Origin: Candidatus Parvarchaeota archaeon
GTDB taxonomy: Archaea > Nanobdellota > Nanobdellia > Parvarchaeales > Parvarchaeaceae
Direction of reading: 5' to 3'
Assembly: GCA_023380585.1 (NCBI GenBank)
Contig: JAMCRN010000021.1
Coordinates: 1-42,994 of the forward strand
DNA length: 42,994 nucleotides
Part shown: one piece after another, positions 42,001 through 42,994 of the stretch
Numbering within the stretch: position 1 is the stretch's first letter
Layout of the letters: the number at the start of each line of letters is the position of its first letter
The notes under the pieces: model-generated
What the model was told of the DNA's origin: nothing
Seen by the model: only the letters and a program-made list of their open reading frames with translations
The model's database searches: none
Position numbers and translations under genes: made by a program

Positions 42001-42994
42001 TACGTGGCAAACTACGGCTCGAATACGACCTCGGTGATAAACCCCTCCAACCAGTCCGTCTTCAAGACAATAAGCGTGGGTTCTCACCCTGCTGCAGCGA
42101 CATACGATTCCGCCAATAATCTGGTATACGTGGAAAACGTGGGCTCGGATACCGTCTCGGTGATAAACCCCTCCAACCAGTCCGTCTTCAAGACAATAAG
42201 CGTAGGCTCTGGACCTGAGGGAGCGACATACGATTCCGCCAATAATCTGGTATACGTGGCAAACGATGGTTCGAATACCGTCTCGGTGATAAACCCCTCC
42301 AACCAGTCCGTCTTCAAGACAATAAGCGTAGGCTCTGAACCAGTTGCAGCGACGTATGATTCCGCCAATAATCTGGTATACGTGGCAAACTACCTCTCGA
42401 GTACAGTCTCGGTGATAAACCCCTCCAACCAGTCCGTCTTCAAGACCATAAATGTAGGTACTAGCCCAGATGCAGCGACATACGATTCCGCCAATAATCT
42501 GGTATACGTGGCAAACTTGTTATCGGATACGGTCTCGGTGATAAACCCCTCCAACCAGTCCGTCTTCAAGACAATAAGCGTGGGTTCTCGCCCTACTGCA
42601 GCGACATACGATTCCGCCAATAATCTGGTATACGTGGCAAACGAGGTCTCGAATACGGTCTCGGTGATAAACCCGGCTTACCAGATACAATTGTACGTAA
42701 ATTCCACCCTGAAACAGACGTCAGAGTACAAGCCAGATCAATACGAAACCACATTAGCTGCAGGTTTATACAAAGTCACAGCTATCTCGAATATAAACAC
42801 CACAAATCTTACGTATTACGAAAAGATCAATAAAGCCACACCAACCCTCACCATAAAAGACATCCCGGGCAACTTCACCTACAACGGCACAAAGGACAAC
42901 ACCTCAGCCTCCATAACCACGATAGACAACCAGCTCACTGCGTCCCTGTACATCAACGGCAAGAACGTCTCATCAACAAAGACAAGGACGTACT
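36034..42994 (+). CDS. Giant membrane-anchored surface protein with Ig-like modules and three beta-propellers (3' end beyond window)
   Basis: From ATG 36034 one frame stays open to the window end: more than 2320 codons, with the frame verified at many points. Residues 1-9 are basic and 10-32 form a membrane helix (LFILAVVFFVLLAFILSYYV), probably a signal anchor. Then come Ig-like beta modules repeated with variation (for example NTSITYGTQSNFT, TLAAGLYKVTA, TYYEKINKATPT, FHFSISTINSQLAG). Three blocks of YVTN-like blades of about 42 residues lie at residues 565-816 (6 blades), 1085-1386 (7) and 1920-2214 (7). N-x-S/T sequons are very dense and Cys is rare, fitting a heavily N-glycosylated extracellular stalk, a likely AglB client. 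It could act in cell-cell contact; that is inference. Confidence 0.85.
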   Translation, partial: METKKPNKKLFILAVVFFVLLAFILSYYVIHYYININLFANPARANNPIQSVFVHPSAAGNPSSTPGITLYINGSTAKDVKISNGEVSNFTAIISNPNDYVGLYLSSDSGLNNTLIAPLTKGKATYTNVLPNNTIYKVTAFSNSSGVSNVTHFETEADAKPTCTITSQNLYLNNVENANTSISYSVISNFTSQTAVSSGGGATCTITLYVNSKSVNSTTTGGGVGTINYIKTLGADYYKVTAVGVPSTGSNTSKTEYEKINKSTPSIILSSSPSVNYSENGTYLKFHFSISTINSQLAGRFYLNGTLKNSSITTSGVYNTADNTPNIFIGTFNTSGNQNYTSNSLTIARQIKPAVFLYLNGVKDANTSITYGTQSNFTGIAPSSSDFVSIYVNNTLVVPLTKSKATYTKTLAAGLYKVTAATNLSGVSNKTYYEKINKATPTLSISDVPGNFTYNGTKDNTSATITTINSQLAASLYMNGKNMTSTRSKAYYVNATAATYRGVFNTSGDQNYTSFSVSTESIISKAARLLLYLNGVKDANTSITYGTQSNFTASFEQNQNYTLPSNQSVFKTISVGANPEGETYDSANNLVYIANYGSNTVSVINPSNQSVFKTISVGSNPYAATYDSANNLVYVANFGSSTVSVINPSNQSVFKNISVGSKPDAATYDSANNLVYVANDGSNTTSVINPSNQSVFKNISVGTSPDAATYDSANNLVYVANEGSNTVSVINPSNQSVFKNISVGTSPVAATYDSANNLVYVANYNSNTVSVINPSNQSVFKTISVGSNPYAATYDSANNLVYVANEGSKTVSVINPAYQIQLYVNSTLKQTSEYKPDQYEATLAAGLYKVTAISNINTTNLTYYEKINKSTPTISLTSSPLANYTQNGTYLKFHFSISTINNQLAGDFYLNGTLKNSSITTSEVYNTTDNTPNIFIGTFNTSGNQNYTSNSLTIARQIKPAVFLYLNGVEDANTSITYGTQSNFTGIAPSSSDFVSIYVNNTLVVPLTKSKATYTKTLAAGLYKVTAASNASGIANATYYEKITKAVRLLLYLNGVEDANTSITYGTQSNFTASFGQNQNYTLPSNQSVFKTITVASEPKAETYDSVNNLVYVAEYAEITIGLKKIYEVAVINPANESNFKLILVGSAPDAEAYDSANNLVYVADYLSGAVSVINPSNQSVFKTITVGTHPEAATYDSANNLVYIANYGSNTTSVINPSNQSVFKTITVGTHPEAATYDSANNLVYIANYGSNTTSVINPSNQSVFKTITVGSGPDAATYDSANNLIYIANYGSNTVSVINPANQSVFKTITVGTHPEAATYDSANNLVYIANYGSNTTSVINPSNQSVFKTITVGSGPDAATYDSFNNLVYVANYVSNTTSVINPSYQLQLYVNSTLKQTSEYKPDQYETTLAAGLYKVTAISNINTTNLTYYEKINKSTPTISLTSSPLANYTQNGTYLKFHFSISTINSQLAGDFYLNSTLKNSSITTSEVYNTTDNTPNIFIGTFNTSGNQNYTSNSLTIARQIKPVSAVFLYLNGVEDANTSITYGTQSNFTGIASSSSDFVSIYVNNTLVVPLTKSKATYTKTLAAGLYKVTAATNTSGIANATYYEKINKATPTLTIKDLPGNFTYNGTKDNTSASITTIDNQLAASLYINGKNVSSTKTRTYYANATAATYKGVFNTSGNQNYTSFSVSTESIISKSTPTISLTSSPSANYTQNGTYLKFHFSISTINSQLAGRFYLNGTLKNSSITTSGVYNTTDNTPNIFIGTFNTSGNQNYTSNSLTIIRQIKPAVFLYLNGVEDANTSITYGTQSNFTGIASSSSNFVSIYVNNTLVVPLTKSKATYTKTLAAGLYKVTAATNASGVLNATYYEKITKAVRLLLYLNGAEDANTSVTYGAQSNFTASFEQNQNYTLPSNQSVFKNISVSATLPEGATYDSANNLVYVVNYGSDTVSVINPSNQSVFKTINVGTSPDAATYDSANNLVYVANYGSNTTSVINPSNQSVFKTISVGSHPAAATYDSANNLVYVENVGSDTVSVINPSNQSVFKTISVGSGPEGATYDSANNLVYVANDGSNTVSVINPSNQSVFKTISVGSEPVAATYDSANNLVYVANYLSSTVSVINPSNQSVFKTINVGTSPDAATYDSANNLVYVANLLSDTVSVINPSNQSVFKTISVGSRPTAATYDSANNLVYVANEVSNTVSVINPAYQIQLYVNSTLKQTSEYKPDQYETTLAAGLYKVTAISNINTTNLTYYEKINKATPTLTIKDIPGNFTYNGTKDNTSASITTIDNQLTASLYINGKNVSSTKTRTY
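37726..38481 (+). repeat. Six tandem 126-bp repeats (first propeller block)
   Basis: Units start at 37726, 37852, 37978, 38104, 38230 and 38356, each encoding SNQSVFKxISVG..P.AATYDSANNLVYVAN.GSNTVSVINP. Variation is concentrated in two short loops per unit. Six units instead of seven may mean that a blade was lost or that an adjoining segment completes the ring. Confidence 0.9.
39286..40191 (+). repeat. Seven tandem repeats (second propeller block) with identical units
   Basis: Units start at 39286 (150 bp, with an 8-residue insertion), 39436, 39562, 39688, 39814, 39940 and 40066. Units 39562 and 39688 are identical over 126 bp. Unit 39940 differs from them only in its first codon, and units 39814 and 40066 share their first half. 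This is recent duplication of one- and two-unit segments. Confidence 0.9.
41791..42675 (+). repeat. Seven tandem repeats (third propeller block)
   Basis: Units start at 41791 (129 bp), 41920, 42046, 42172, 42298, 42424 and 42550. The framework is nearly constant while the loop codons after ISVG and after YVAN vary, as in the first block. The flanking linkers (AYQIQLYVNSTLKQTSEYKP after the block) are the same as those after blocks 1 and 2. Confidence 0.9.

Noticed and set aside
37726-42675. CRISPR array or satellite DNA
   Set aside because: The 126-bp repeats are in frame, encode a conserved 42-residue blade, and have no unique spacers of constant size.

Overview
This window looks like the chromosome of an archaeon, most probably a DPANN lineage related to Micrarchaeota/ARMAN. 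The evidence is an archaeal core gene set (aIF2-gamma, S6e, L21e, Rpb4/RpoF, Alba, SecE/Sec61-gamma, Cbf5, Dph2, FtsZ, AglB, cupin phosphoglucose isomerase, GTP-dependent dephospho-CoA kinase). TATA boxes lie about 25 nt upstream of start codons, which suggests largely leaderless mRNAs. Introns are of the bulge-helix-bulge (BHB) type. Several surface genes carry the class III (type IV pilin-like) signal QSALEYMMTYGWAI that is common in such genomes. The lineage assignment is inference; no 16S rRNA is present.

Layout. 1-1884 (minus): an overlapping operon of a small membrane protein, a YchF-like GTPase and KsgA/Dim1 (cut by the window edge). 1934-9271 (plus): flippase, cupin PGI, AglB oligosaccharyltransferase, CMP kinase, Cbf5 and tRNA-Pro. 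9464-13516: MsrA, MsrB, a Cys/Met-metabolism PLP enzyme and a GH15 glycosidase. 13575-16061: tRNA-Leu, an unknown protein, L21e-RpoF-DUF655 and an intron-containing tRNA-Trp. 16072-25067: a surface-protein island with three LamG-type pilin-like proteins, a pilin relic, a pilin/beta-propeller fusion, an ArsB/NhaD-like transporter and lysine 6-aminotransferase, bounded by near-identical inverted repeats next to two tRNA genes. 25078-35666: tRNA-Val, tRNA-Lys and dense housekeeping genes. 36034 to the end: one giant open reading frame (>2320 codons) for a membrane-anchored surface protein with Ig-like modules and three beta-propeller blocks made of 126-bp repeats.

The main discovery candidate is in cbf5. 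The gene is interrupted by an in-frame TGA exactly at the catalytic Asp. The surrounding bases fold into a full BHB motif, and removing the predicted 12-nt intron (8406-8417) restores the reading GTLDPNVTG. This would be an extremely small protein-coding intron, cut by the tRNA splicing endonuclease. The tRNA-Trp intron in the same window ends in the same bases (GAAGAA, then A).

The genes suggest a cell that builds and glycosylates an elaborate surface: AglB and a flippase, with many N-x-S/T sequons in the pilin-like and giant proteins. The repeat architecture points to ongoing recombination in these surface genes. Other oddities are a Dph2 lacking its first domain, an aIF2-gamma with divergent GTP-binding motifs, a tRNA-Leu with anticodon AAG, and an SDR epimerase with Arg in place of the catalytic Lys.
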